In this document: positions 8,985 through 16,276 of the stretch, piece by piece
How the letters are laid out: every line of letters starts with the position of its first letter
How positions within the stretch are numbered: position 1 is the stretch's first letter
Assembly: GCF_041051975.1 (NCBI RefSeq)
Contig: NZ_CP163435.1
Location: 1,798,001 to 1,862,000, forward strand
DNA length: 64,000 nt
Direction of reading: 5' to 3'
Source: Streptomyces sp. R21
GTDB taxonomy: Bacteria > Actinomycetota > Actinomycetes > Streptomycetales > Streptomycetaceae
The notes under the pieces: model-generated
Database searches by the model: none
Told to the model about the DNA's origin: nothing
The model's input: only the letters and a program-made list of their open reading frames with translations
Position numbers and translations under genes: made by a program

Positions 8985-9695
8985 TCACTCAACCGGTGGA
9001 TGCCCTTGGAGAGTTGCCTCCTTGAGTGCCTGTCGGCAGAGGAAGTCGGCGCGCCGAGTCGTCTCCGGGAGACGGTACTTCGGGGTGAGCGCGAGCGTGT
9101 GCGCGCACGCGGTGTCGAGACTCACCCGGTGGCCGACGGAGACGAACACCGGCTTGACGCCCGACTGTGTGCGCAGCGCGCGGCCGACCTCCTCCTCGCC
9201 CGCGAGGAGCGGGGAGGCGCTGGCGCGCGGGGCGCCGGGCTCGTCGTAGGAGAACGTGAAGGGGTTCTTGGCGACCCCGATCGTGGGGAGCCCGGTGAGC
9301 ACGCCGAGGTGGCTCGCGAGGCCGAAGCGGCGCGGATGGGCCAGGCCGTAGCCGTCGCAGACGACGAGGCCGGGCGGGCACGGCAGCGCGTCGAGTGCGG
9401 CCAGCACGGTCGGGATCTCGCGGAAGGCGAGCAGCCCAGGCACGTACGGGAAGGAGACCTGCCCGACGGCGGTGGACTCGGCGACGACGTCGAGCGTCGC
9501 CGCGTCCAGCACGACGGCCGCGGCCACGACGACGTCGCGCTCGTCGTCGTAGGCCACGTCGACGCCGGTCACCCGGCCGGTTCCGGGCGGCGGACCGGGC
9601 TCGTCGCGCACCACCCGTCCCCGCAACTCGTCCTGCACGGCGCGGGCTTGTTCCTCGGTCGCGGGCCAGCCCGCGGGAATGGGTACGGTCGTCAT
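8985..9695 (-). CDS. nfi: Endonuclease V (deoxyinosine 3' endonuclease)
   Basis: About 236 residues. Family signatures are present in order: VTGVDVAY near residue 45 (metal-binding Asp), FPYVPGLLAFREIP, VVCDGYGLAHPRRFGLASHLGV (conserved DGxGxxHPRxxGxASH block with the second acidic residue) and IGVAKNPF. The enzyme nicks DNA one base 3' of deoxyinosine and so repairs adenine deamination. Two starts are possible, ATG at 9695 or GTG at 9704; neither has a clear ribosome site, so leaderless translation is possible. Divergent from the YciI-type gene. Confidence 0.95.
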   Translation of the reverse strand: MTTVPIPAGWPATEEQARAVQDELRGRVVRDEPGPPPGTGRVTGVDVAYDDERDVVVAAAVVLDAATLDVVAESTAVGQVSFPYVPGLLAFREIPTVLAALDALPCPPGLVVCDGYGLAHPRRFGLASHLGVLTGLPTIGVAKNPFTFSYDEPGAPRASASPLLAGEEEVGRALRTQSGVKPVFVSVGHRVSLDTACAHTLALTPKYRLPETTRRADFLCRQALKEATLQGHPPVE

Positions 9696-9754
9696 CGTGG
9701 TCACGAGCGTAAAGGCCGGGCGACCGGCGGGCCCGCGGGGGTAGGGTCGTGATC

Positions 9755-10051
9755 ATGTTCGTCCTTGAACTCACCTACACCGCACCGCTGGAGGCCGTCG
9801 ACGCCGTGCTGGAGACGCATGTCTCCTGGCTCGACGAGCAGTACGCGGCGGGGGTCTTCCTCGCCTCCGGGCGCAAGAACCCGCGCGACGGCGGAGTGAT
9901 CCTCGCCGTCGCGCCGGACCTGGCGCGGATCGAGGAGATCTGCGCCGGTGACCCGTTCGTCGCCGCCGGGGTGTGCGCGTACCGGATCACGGAGTTCGTC
10001 GCGACCAAGACGGCGCCCGCCCTGGAGCAGTACCGGGAGCCGGCCGGCTGA
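9755..10051 (+). CDS. YciI family protein
   Basis: 98 residues, the standard size for the single-domain YciI/YCII ferredoxin-like alpha-beta barrel. The pattern MFVLELTYTAPLE, then THVSWLDEQYAAGVFLASGRKNPRDGGVILA and DPFVAAGVCAYRITEF matches the family, which has a conserved His/Asp pair (here in ETHVSW and GDPF). No reaction is established for the family in general. ATG at 9755 with AGGG seven bases upstream is preferred to an in-frame GTG six bases earlier. Confidence 0.9.
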   Translation: MFVLELTYTAPLEAVDAVLETHVSWLDEQYAAGVFLASGRKNPRDGGVILAVAPDLARIEEICAGDPFVAAGVCAYRITEFVATKTAPALEQYREPAG

Positions 10052-10065
10052 GCCGTGTCTCCCGG

Positions 10066-10393
10066 TCACCTGCCCCCGAGCGCGCGCCGCAGCTGCTGCT
10101 TGTCCATGTCCGAGCGACCCTCGATGTTGCGCCGCTTGGCCTCCTCGTAGAGCTGGTCGTACGTCGGCCCCTGGGAGCCCTTGCCCGAGCGCCGGCCGCC
10201 GCGCCTGCCGGACGACATGTCCTGGGTGGACGTCCTGCTCGCGCTCTTCGACTCGCCGGAGCGGGCGCGCTCCTTGTTGACGGTCCGCGCGGCGATCTCC
10301 TCGGCGCGCTCGGTGCTCTCTCCCCGGTCGAGCGCGCTCTCCTTGGATGTGCTCGTACTGACGTTCCCTCTTGGCGTTGGAGCCGCGTGGCAT
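10066..10393 (-). pseudogene. Frameshifted 'plasmid stabilization'-type conserved small protein
   Basis: The N-terminus MPRGSNAKRERQYEHI is the hallmark of a conserved Streptomyces protein of about 108 residues, often labelled plasmid stabilization protein. After codon 16 the frame breaks: one extra C at about 10345 (ATC-C-AAG) must be skipped to continue KESALDRGESTERAEEIAARTVN and so on to GPTYDQLYEEAKRRNIEGRSDMDKQQLRRALGGR and the TGA at 10066-10068. The corrected frame keeps good codon usage throughout. The second half has no start codon of its own between the shift and the upstream stop. It is either a real single-base insertion or an assembly error. The C-terminal helical part resembles SAP/Rho-N-like domains. 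Confidence 0.75.
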
Positions 10394-10455
10394 GACCGGT
10401 CACTTCCTTTCGGGGTGCGGCCTTGGACGAGTACCCGTTCGTGCCGGGAACATCG

Positions 10456-11568
10456 TCAGTGCTCCAGGCGGGCCACCCGGCCCTTCTCGCCCGAGGCCCA
10501 GCAGGCCAGGTCGGCGGTGCAGTCCACGGTGTCGTACGAGCCGGTGTCCAGCGTCCGCCAGCTGCGGCCGCCGTCCGTGGTCAGGTCGGTGCCGGTGGGG
10601 CCGACCGCGAGGGCGGCCGTGCGGCTGTGCGGGAGCCAGGCGACGCCGGAGCGGTAGGCGGGCGGCGGCCGGCCGGCGGATGTCCAGGTGCGGCCGCCGT
10701 CGGGGGTGAGGGCCGCGGCCTTGGGCGATGCCTGGTCGGCGCGGTAGTCGCCGCCGACCGCGAGGCCGTGGGTGCGATCGCGGAAGGCGAGGGCGAAGAC
10801 ACCGCGCGCCGGGTCGCCCGCCGGGACCGGGGTCTCGGCGGCCGTCCAGGTCAGTCCGCGGTCGGCGGAGTGCAGCACGCGCGCGTGGGCGCCGCCGCCG
10901 GTGGCGAGCCATGCGTCGCGTGGCCCCGAGGCCACCAGGCACTGCCCGCTCGCCGCGAAGCCCGCCTCGCCGTCCTCCGCCGCGGGCATCCCGGCGCTGG
11001 GCAGCACCGTCCAGGAACGGCCGCCGTCGCTGGTCGACAGGATGCGGAACTTTCCGTCCACCGGGTCGCTCATCGCCAGACCGTGGCGCCGGTCGAAGAA
11101 GGTGAGGCAGTCGTAGAAGGCCTTCGCGTCGGTGTTGCGGAAGGACTCGGTCCAGGTCGCGCCGCCGTCGTCGGTGCGCAGGACCCGGGAGGCCTCGCCC
11201 TCGCCGATGGCCAGGGCCACGGCGCGCCGCGCGTCGAAGGCCTCGACGTCGCGGAACTCGAGGTCCCCGGCGCCGGGCGGCGAGATGTTCTGCCAGTGCG
11301 CGCCGCCGTCGGTGGTGCGCAGCACGGTGCCCTTGGAGCCTGCCAGCCAGGCGGTGTCCCGGCCGACCGCCGAGAGCCCGCGGAAGCGTACGTCGGTGCC
11401 GCTGTCCTTGAGTTCCCAGTGCGGCGCCCGCTGCTCCGCCGGTGCGCTCGCGCTCTCGTATGCCTGTGCGGGCGCGGCCAGCACGGCGGCCAGCGCAACT
11501 GCGCACGCTCCCACGGCCGTTGTCCGACTCGTACGTCTCATGCGTCGCGTCTTCCCCATGGCCCTCAT
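10456..11568 (-). CDS. Secreted YCF48/BNR-repeat beta-propeller protein
   Basis: Up to 370 residues. A Sec signal peptide ends around APAQAYE (residue 36). The rest consists of repeated propeller blades with Asp-box/BNR motifs: LRTTDGGAHWQ, LRTDDGGATWT, STSDGGRSWT, HSADRGLTWT, LTPDGGRTWT, LTTDGGRSWR, each about 45-60 residues apart. The family includes photosystem assembly factor-like proteins and secreted oxidoreductase-type propellers; no catalytic residues identify a reaction. Three ATGs (11568, 11559, 11541) could start it, and all keep the signal peptide. The frameshifted small gene lies 62 bp downstream on the same strand. Confidence 0.85.
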   Translation of the reverse strand: MRAMGKTRRMRRTSRTTAVGACAVALAAVLAAPAQAYESASAPAEQRAPHWELKDSGTDVRFRGLSAVGRDTAWLAGSKGTVLRTTDGGAHWQNISPPGAGDLEFRDVEAFDARRAVALAIGEGEASRVLRTDDGGATWTESFRNTDAKAFYDCLTFFDRRHGLAMSDPVDGKFRILSTSDGGRSWTVLPSAGMPAAEDGEAGFAASGQCLVASGPRDAWLATGGGAHARVLHSADRGLTWTAAETPVPAGDPARGVFALAFRDRTHGLAVGGDYRADQASPKAAALTPDGGRTWTSAGRPPPAYRSGVAWLPHSRTAALAVGPTGTDLTTDGGRSWRTLDTGSYDTVDCTADLACWASGEKGRVARLEH

Positions 11569-11683
11569 GGCGGGCGAAGCTAGTCCACGGACCCGTTGCC
11601 GTCCAGATGCCCTCGGCGGGAACCCCGGAGCCCCCCTCCGGTGTCCTCCCCGATGTCCGCGGGAGTACAGGACGAGAAGTGGA

Positions 11684-11727
11684 TCACCTCAGTGAATGGG
11701 TTCGGTGACAGAGGTCACTCGGGTCAC
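11684..11727. promoter_or_regulatory. Cluster of GTGA/TCAC half-sites upstream of the SsgA-like gene
   Basis: TCACctcAGTGA (11684-11695), GTGACagagGTCAC (11705-11718) and another GTCAC (11723-11727) lie within 44 bp. Inverted AGTGA/TCACT half-sites are the known pattern of BldD binding in Streptomyces, and sporulation genes are typical BldD targets. Spacing here is irregular, so this is only a candidate control region. Confidence 0.35.
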
Positions 11728-11819
11728 AGGTGCACGCATTGGCCGAATCCATCGTCTCTCCAAGTGCCCGTCCTCATCCGCCCGGAGTTCGTCCAGCCGT
11801 CACACAAGGGAGCAAGGCG

Positions 11820-12236
11820 TTGTCCACCGTCATCGAGCAGCCCGTAGAGGCCCGCCTCGTCGCCGCCGCGCCGCGGATGCCGAGTATTCCCGCCACGCTC
11901 CACTACGACCGGCGCGACCCCTTCGCCATCCGCATGACCTTCCCCGCCCCGGCCACCCTGGAAGGGGTGGAGGTGTGCTGGACGTTCGCTCGCGAGCTGC
12001 TCGTGTGCGGCATGGACGACCAGGCGGGGTACGGCGACGTACGGGTGCGGCCGTACGGCTACGACCGCACCGTCCTGGAGTTCCACGCCCCCGAGGGCAC
12101 CGCCGTGGTGCATGTCCGCTCGGGCGAGCTGCGCGGCTTCCTGGAGCGCACGACGGAGCTCGTCCCCCTCGGTCTTGAGCACCTGCATGTCGACCTCGAC
12201 CGCGACCTCGCGGAGCTGATGCGGGACGCGTGCTGA
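11820..12236 (+). CDS. SsgA-like (SALP) sporulation/cell division regulator
   Basis: 138 residues from a TTG at 11820, which has GGGAG seven bases upstream and gives the length usual for this actinomycete-only family (130-145). Recognisable segments are MPSIPATLHYDRRDPFAIRMTF, VCWTFARELLVCGM, GYGDVRVRPYG and the C-terminal FLERTTELVPLGLEHLHVDLDRDLAELM. SALPs guide septum placement and peptidoglycan processing in sporulating aerial hyphae. Which of the SALP paralogues this is cannot be fixed by eye, so no symbol is given. A longer reading from 11730 has no ribosome site and lacks family similarity. Confidence 0.92.
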   Translation: MSTVIEQPVEARLVAAAPRMPSIPATLHYDRRDPFAIRMTFPAPATLEGVEVCWTFARELLVCGMDDQAGYGDVRVRPYGYDRTVLEFHAPEGTAVVHVRSGELRGFLERTTELVPLGLEHLHVDLDRDLAELMRDAC

Positions 12237-12278
12237 GCGACGAAAGTGGCTTAATCTCGCCTCCGGCAGGCTGAGTGA

Positions 12279-12296
12279 ACCGGCGACGACGCCGGT
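12279..12296. terminator. Hairpin between convergent genes
   Basis: ACCGGCG (12279-12285), loop ACGA, CGCCGGT (12290-12296): a 7-bp GC-rich stem with a tetraloop, between the SsgA-like gene (ends 12236) and the convergent PEP-mutase-family gene (ends 12302). Confidence 0.6.
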
Positions 12297-12301
12297 GAGT
12301 T

Positions 12302-13147
12302 CTAACGGCCGCCGCCCAGCAGCCCGTTCAGCTCGGCGTAGTCCAGTCCCCCGGCCAGCGGCCCGTACGTCCCCTCGCCCAGCAGCTCCCGCGCGGCGCG
12401 GCGGACCACGGCGTGCGCGGCCTGCGCGAGGCCGGAACCCGCGCTGATCCGGGCGACTCCGAGGGCGGCGAGCTCGGCGACGGACGGCGCACCCGGGCCC
12501 ACCATCACGTTCAGCGGGCCCTCGACGCCCTCGACGAGGGTCTTCACGGTCACCGGGTCGACGGCCCCGGGGACGAAGATCCCGTCGGCTCCGGCGGCGA
12601 GAAAGGCGGCGGCGCGCTCCAGGGTCTCCTCGACCTTCCCGGCGCCCCGCAGATACGTGTCGATGCGGGCGTTGACGAAGAGCGGCACCCCGGCCGCGTC
12701 GGCGGCGGCGCGGGCCGCGGCGATCCGCTCGGCCTGCTCGGCGACCGGGCGAAGGGGCGCCTGCCCCTCGTACAGCGCGTCCTCGATGTTCACGCCCACG
12801 GCGCCTGCCGCGAGCACCGCGCGGATCGTGTCCCCGACACCCTCGGCGTCGACGGCGTAGCCGCTCTCGATGTCCGCGCTGACAGGCACCCGCACTGCGG
12901 CGGTGATCCGCTCGACGGCGCCGAGCGCGCGCTCGCGGTCGAGCCGGTCCCCGTCCGCGGTGCCCAGGTCCCAGGCGAGCCCCGCGCTGGTGGTGGCCAC
13001 CGCGGCGGCGCCCGCCTCCTCGATGATCCGGGCGCTCGCCGTGTCCCAGGCGTTCGGGAGGACCAGCGGACGGCCCGGGACATGCAGGGCGCGGAAGGCG
13101 ACGGCGGCTTCGTGCAGCGGGTGCGGGTTCGGGTTCGTCATGGGCAT
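12302..13147 (-). CDS. Isocitrate lyase / PEP mutase superfamily protein
   Basis: About 281 residues. The (beta/alpha)8 superfamily pattern is clear: PLVLPNAWDTASARIIEEAGAAAVATTSAG at the N-terminus, VPVSADIESGY (metal-binding Asp/Glu), AVGVNIEDAL, and LFVNARIDTYL. It lacks the KKCGH-type catalytic Cys loop of true isocitrate and methylisocitrate lyases, so it belongs to the oxaloacetate decarboxylase/PEP mutase-like branch whose substrate is often unknown. ATG at 13147 (MPMTNPNP) and ATG at 13141 are both possible; an N-terminal extension to 13192 is unlikely. It ends next to a convergent terminator. Confidence 0.88.
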   Translation of the reverse strand: MPMTNPNPHPLHEAAVAFRALHVPGRPLVLPNAWDTASARIIEEAGAAAVATTSAGLAWDLGTADGDRLDRERALGAVERITAAVRVPVSADIESGYAVDAEGVGDTIRAVLAAGAVGVNIEDALYEGQAPLRPVAEQAERIAAARAAADAAGVPLFVNARIDTYLRGAGKVEETLERAAAFLAAGADGIFVPGAVDPVTVKTLVEGVEGPLNVMVGPGAPSVAELAALGVARISAGSGLAQAAHAVVRRAARELLGEGTYGPLAGGLDYAELNGLLGGGR

Positions 13148-13229
13148 GAGCCAATCACCGGCCGCGGCCGGTGGCTGGCGAGAATCCGACACGTACGTGA
13201 GCGTCCGGGGCGCTCGGAAATTTAATGCG

Positions 13230-13259
13230 TTGACAGCCCTGCAGGGCTCTTCCTAACGT
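13230..13259 (+). promoter_or_regulatory. Vegetative promoter with palindromic spacer, upstream of the ABC-F gene
   Basis: TTGACA (13230-13235), 18-bp spacer, TAACGT (13254-13259) is close to the HrdB consensus. A perfect 14-bp palindrome AGCCCTGCAGGGCT (13235-13248) fills most of the spacer and is a possible operator. Transcription from here would give a leader of roughly 265 nt before the ABC-F start at 13530. Confidence 0.6.
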
Positions 13260-13296
13260 TGTTGACGGTTCTGTTGCCGTCGATTGGAGAAGGACG

Positions 13297-13308
13297 TTGC
13301 TCGTCTGA
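13297..13308 (+). CDS. Candidate three-codon leader peptide (MLV-stop)
   Basis: TTG CTC GTC TGA (13297-13308) stands behind a strong purine tract GGAGAAGGA (13286-13294), with GGAG at the ideal seven-base distance. A very short upstream frame in the leader of an ABC-F gene is the usual sensor in ribosome-mediated attenuation: a drug-stalled ribosome changes leader folding. Only the ribosome site and position support it. Confidence 0.35.
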   Translation: MLV

Positions 13309-13471
13309 GGTCTTGAGACACCGCGTCACACACCGCCGTCCCTTTGTCGGCGCCCGTGTGCGCAGCGTGCGACCTCGGCATTCGAGCCGTCCTCCGGAGC
13401 AGGGCTTTCCACCCTCCGCCCGCCGGAACAGGGCTTTTCCGCTGCCTTCCGGTACTGGACCGGGCTGTCGT

Positions 13472-13526
13472 CGCCTCGCGGTGTCCCACGTGTTGGCCCC
13501 CGACCCCACCCAGCAACCGCGAGGCG
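13472..13526 (+). promoter_or_regulatory. Hairpin sequestering the ABC-F ribosome binding site
   Basis: CGCCTCGCGGT (13472-13482) is perfectly complementary to ACCGCGAGGCG (13516-13526), an 11-bp stem with a 33-nt loop. The right arm contains GAGG (13521-13524), the Shine-Dalgarno of the TTG start at 13530, so the closed hairpin should block translation. ACCGCG at 13320-13325, shortly after the candidate leader peptide, could pair with the left arm and free the site. The whole gene-free stretch 13148-13529 is explained by the promoter, this leader and two 17-18-nt direct repeats (13394-13410, 13423-13440). Confidence 0.6.
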
Positions 13527-13529
13527 CTC

Positions 13530-15164
13530 TTGTCCACCTCTCCCACCTCCATCGCCTGTACGTCCCTCTCCTTCGCCTGGCCGGACGGCAGCGTCGTCTT
13601 CGACGGACTCCAGGCAGCCTTCGCGCCCGGCAGGACCGGGCTCGTCGGCGTCAACGGGTCAGGGAAATCAACCCTGTTGAAACTGATCGCCGGAGAGCTC
13701 GCCCCGGCCGACGGCGCGATCCGCGTCGCGGGCGAGGTCGGCTACCTGCCGCAGAACGTCACGCTCGACACCGGCCTGCGCGTCGACGAGGCGCTCGGCA
13801 TCGCCGCCGTGCGCGTCGCGCTGCACGCCATCGAGGCGGGCGACGTGGCCGAGGAGCACTTCGAGGCCGTCGGCGACGACTGGGACGTCGAGGAGCGCGC
13901 TCTCGCGACCCTCGGCGAACTCGGGCTCGGACACATCGAGTTGGACCGCACCCTCGGTGAGGTCTCGGGCGGCGAGTCGGTGCTGCTGCGGCTGGCCGCA
14001 CTGCTGCTGCGCCGGCCGGACGTCCTGCTCCTCGACGAGCCGACCAACAACCTCGATCTGTACGCGCGGCGCCGGCTGTACGCCGCCGTCGAGGCCTGGT
14101 CCGGGGTCATGGTCGTGGTCAGCCATGACCGTGAACTCCTCGACCTGGTCGACCAGATCGCCGATCTGCACTCCGGAGAGGTCACCTGGTACGGCGGCAA
14201 CTTCTCCGCGTACGAGGAGGCACTCGCCGTCGAGCAGGAGGCCGCGGAGCGCATGGTGCGCGTCGCCGAGTCCGACCTGAAGAAACAGAAACGCGAACTG
14301 TCCGATGCCCACATGAAGTTGGCCCGCCGAAGGAGATACGGCCAGAAGATGTGGGACCAGAAGCGCGAGCCGAAGATCGTGATGGGCGCGCGCAAACGTG
14401 CCGCTCAGGAGTCCGCGGGCAAGCACCGCATCATGCACGAGGAGAAGCTCGCCGAGGCCAAGGAGCGCCTCGACGAGGCGGTGGACGCCGTACGGGACGA
14501 CGACGAGATCCGCATCGACCTGCCGTACACGGCCGTACCGCCCGGCCGCACCGTACTCACGCTCCAGGACCTGGAGTTGGCCTACGGCGCTCGCGTGGAC
14601 GGGGTGTTCGAGCTGCGCGGGCCCGAGCGGATCGCGCTGATCGGGCGCAACGGCGCGGGCAAGACCACGCTGCTGCGCACGATCGCGGGCGAACTGACGG
14701 CCGTGTCCGGTGAGGCGCGGGCCCATGTGCCCATGCGTTTTCTGCCGCAGCGGCTCGATGTGCTCGACGACGAACGGACCGTCGCCGAGAACGTGGCCCG
14801 GTTCGCGCCGGGCGCCACCAACAACCGGATCCGGGCGCGGCTCGCCCGCTTCCTGTTCCGGGGCGCGCGTGCCGACCAGCGCGCGGCGACGCTCTCCGGC
14901 GGCGAGCGTTTCCGGGCGGCCCTGGCCGCACTGCTGCTCGCCGAGCCCGCACCGCAGCTGCTGCTGCTCGACGAGCCGACGAACAACCTCGACATGGCGA
15001 GCGTCCGACAGCTCACCACGGCACTGGAGTCGTACGAGGGCACCCTGATCGTCGCCAGCCACGATGTGCCGTTCCTGGAGTCGATCGGAATCACGCGATG
15101 GCTGCTGCTGGAAGGAGGAGAACTGAAAGAAATCACTCCGGAAGCTGTCGGGTATCCCGCTTAG
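13530..15164 (+). CDS. ABC-F family ATP-binding protein (likely ribosome-associated)
   Basis: 544 residues with two ABC ATPase domains and no membrane segment. Domain 1: Walker A GVNGSGKS (40-47), signature EVSGGESVLLRLA, Walker B LLLDEPTNNLD. Domain 2: Walker A GRNGAGKT, signature LSGGERFRAAL, Walker B LLLDEPTNNLD. Between them lies a charged Lys/Arg-rich linker (around 240-300) that in ABC-F proteins reaches into the ribosome. Many such actinomycete proteins protect ribosomes from macrolides, lincosamides, streptogramins or pleuromutilins; others are housekeeping translation factors. The regulated leader argues for the resistance type. TTG start at 13530, GAGG five bases upstream. Confidence 0.93.
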   Translation: MSTSPTSIACTSLSFAWPDGSVVFDGLQAAFAPGRTGLVGVNGSGKSTLLKLIAGELAPADGAIRVAGEVGYLPQNVTLDTGLRVDEALGIAAVRVALHAIEAGDVAEEHFEAVGDDWDVEERALATLGELGLGHIELDRTLGEVSGGESVLLRLAALLLRRPDVLLLDEPTNNLDLYARRRLYAAVEAWSGVMVVVSHDRELLDLVDQIADLHSGEVTWYGGNFSAYEEALAVEQEAAERMVRVAESDLKKQKRELSDAHMKLARRRRYGQKMWDQKREPKIVMGARKRAAQESAGKHRIMHEEKLAEAKERLDEAVDAVRDDDEIRIDLPYTAVPPGRTVLTLQDLELAYGARVDGVFELRGPERIALIGRNGAGKTTLLRTIAGELTAVSGEARAHVPMRFLPQRLDVLDDERTVAENVARFAPGATNNRIRARLARFLFRGARADQRAATLSGGERFRAALAALLLAEPAPQLLLLDEPTNNLDMASVRQLTTALESYEGTLIVASHDVPFLESIGITRWLLLEGGELKEITPEAVGYPA

Positions 15165-15293
15165 CGGCGGCCGGGGCGACGGCCTACCGTCGGGTACAGA
15201 GGCTGGCCGACGTCGGCCCTGGGGGCTTTTGCGGGCGCACATCCGCGCTGCATGATGTGCGCCGACACCCCCTGCCGTTTTGGAGACCCGCCC

Positions 15294-16070
15294 GTGCCCA
15301 GCCGGAAAGCCCTGATACGCCGCCCCGGTCCACGCCTCGCCGAGGGGCTCGTGACGCACATCGAGCGCGAGCCGGTGGACGTCGACCTGGCGGTCGAGCA
15401 GTGGGAGGCATACGCGGAGGCACTGCGTACGCACGGCTGGGAGACCGTCGAGGTGGAACCGGCCGACGACTGCCCGGACGCCGTGTTCGTCGAGGACGCC
15501 GTGGTCGTCTTCCGCAATGTCGCGCTGATCTCGCGCCCCGGCGCGGAGTCCCGGCGCGGCGAGACCGCCGGGGTCGAGGAGGCCGTGGCCCGCCTCGGCT
15601 GCTCGGTGAACTGGATCTGGGAGCCGGGCACCCTGGACGGCGGCGACGTCCTGAAGGTCGGCGACACGGTGTACGTGGGCCGCGGCGGCCGCACCAACGC
15701 GGCCGGGCTCCAGCAGCTCAGGGCCGCCTTCGAACCGCTCGGGGCGCGGGTGGTCGCCGTACCCGTCAGCAAGGTGCTGCACCTGAAGTCCGCGGTCACC
15801 GCGCTGCCCGACGGAACGGTGATCGGGCACGAACCGCTGGTGGACACCCCCTCGCTGTTCCCGGGCTTCCTACCGGTGCCGGAGGAGTCGGGTGCCCACG
15901 TCGTGCTCCTTGGCGACGGGAAGCTGCTGATGGCGGCGAGCGCGCCGAAGACGGCGGAGCTGCTCGCGGATCTCGGCCATGCGCCGGTCCTGGTGGACAT
16001 CAGCGAGTTCGAGAAGCTCGAAGGCTGTGTGACATGTCTCTCGGTCCGGTTGCGCGGGTTGTACGGGTGA
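15294..16070 (+). CDS. ddaH: N(G),N(G)-dimethylarginine dimethylaminohydrolase
   Basis: 258 residues of the guanidino-modifying (pentein) fold. Seen in order: ALIRRPGPRLAEGLVTHIE, DAVFVEDAVVVF, WIWEPGTLDGGDVLKVGDTVYVGRGGRTNAAGLQQL, VLHLKSAVTAL with the catalytic His, and C-terminal EGCVTCLSVRL with the nucleophile near Cys248. It hydrolyses methylated arginines to citrulline and methylamines. GTG at 15294 has GGAG eight bases upstream; longer readings to 15252 lack one. It follows the ABC-F gene after 129 bp on the same strand and may share its transcript. Arginine deiminase-like activity is a less likely alternative. Confidence 0.92.
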   Translation: MPSRKALIRRPGPRLAEGLVTHIEREPVDVDLAVEQWEAYAEALRTHGWETVEVEPADDCPDAVFVEDAVVVFRNVALISRPGAESRRGETAGVEEAVARLGCSVNWIWEPGTLDGGDVLKVGDTVYVGRGGRTNAAGLQQLRAAFEPLGARVVAVPVSKVLHLKSAVTALPDGTVIGHEPLVDTPSLFPGFLPVPEESGAHVVLLGDGKLLMAASAPKTAELLADLGHAPVLVDISEFEKLEGCVTCLSVRLRGLYG

Positions 16071-16112
16071 ACGGATTGATCGATATGCCCTGTTCGACCC
16101 CAGGACCTGCGG

Positions 16113-16142
16113 GTCCCCGGAATTAAGCGCTCCCCTAGGGGA
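16113..16142 (+). terminator. Two adjacent hairpins after ddaH
   Basis: GGACC-TGCG-GGTCC (16113-16126) is a 5-bp stem with a tetraloop, and TCCCCTAGGGGA (16131-16142) is a 12-bp palindrome. They lie 43 bp after the ddaH stop and before the desaturase control region, so they probably end the ddaH transcript. Confidence 0.45.
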
Positions 16143-16179
16143 CCCCCGCTGATCAGCAGTCTTTACGGCGCTCTTAACC

Positions 16180-16236
16180 TACGGAAACGTAACCTACGGA
16201 TACGTAGCCTACGATGCCGTAAGTTACGAATCACGC
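16180..16236 (+). repeat. Phased array of TACG-N4-CGTA sites, probable operator of the desaturase gene
   Basis: TACGGAAACGTA (16180-16191), TACGGATACGTA (16195-16206) and TACGATGCCGTA (16210-16221) are three TACG-N4-CGTA palindromes whose starts are exactly 15 bp apart, each of the first three preceded by CC. A degraded fourth copy TACGAATCACGC begins at 16225, again at 15-bp phase. The array ends 40 bp before the GTG of the desaturase gene and so overlaps or abuts its promoter. The regulator is unknown; TetR-family control of acyl-ACP desaturases is common in actinobacteria. Confidence 0.75.
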
Positions 16237-16276
16237 TCAGTGTTCCCGCTCGACCATCACGTCCCCTGGAGTACCC

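Noticed and set aside
10339..10350. Programmed +1 frameshift modelled on prfB
   Set aside because: The Shine-Dalgarno-like AAGGAG lies after, not before, the shift point and there is no stop codon at the slip site, so mutation or sequencing error is more likely.
13222..13654. Minus-strand frames in the ABC-F leader
   Set aside because: No ribosome sites and no coding-like composition; the region is better explained as a structured leader.
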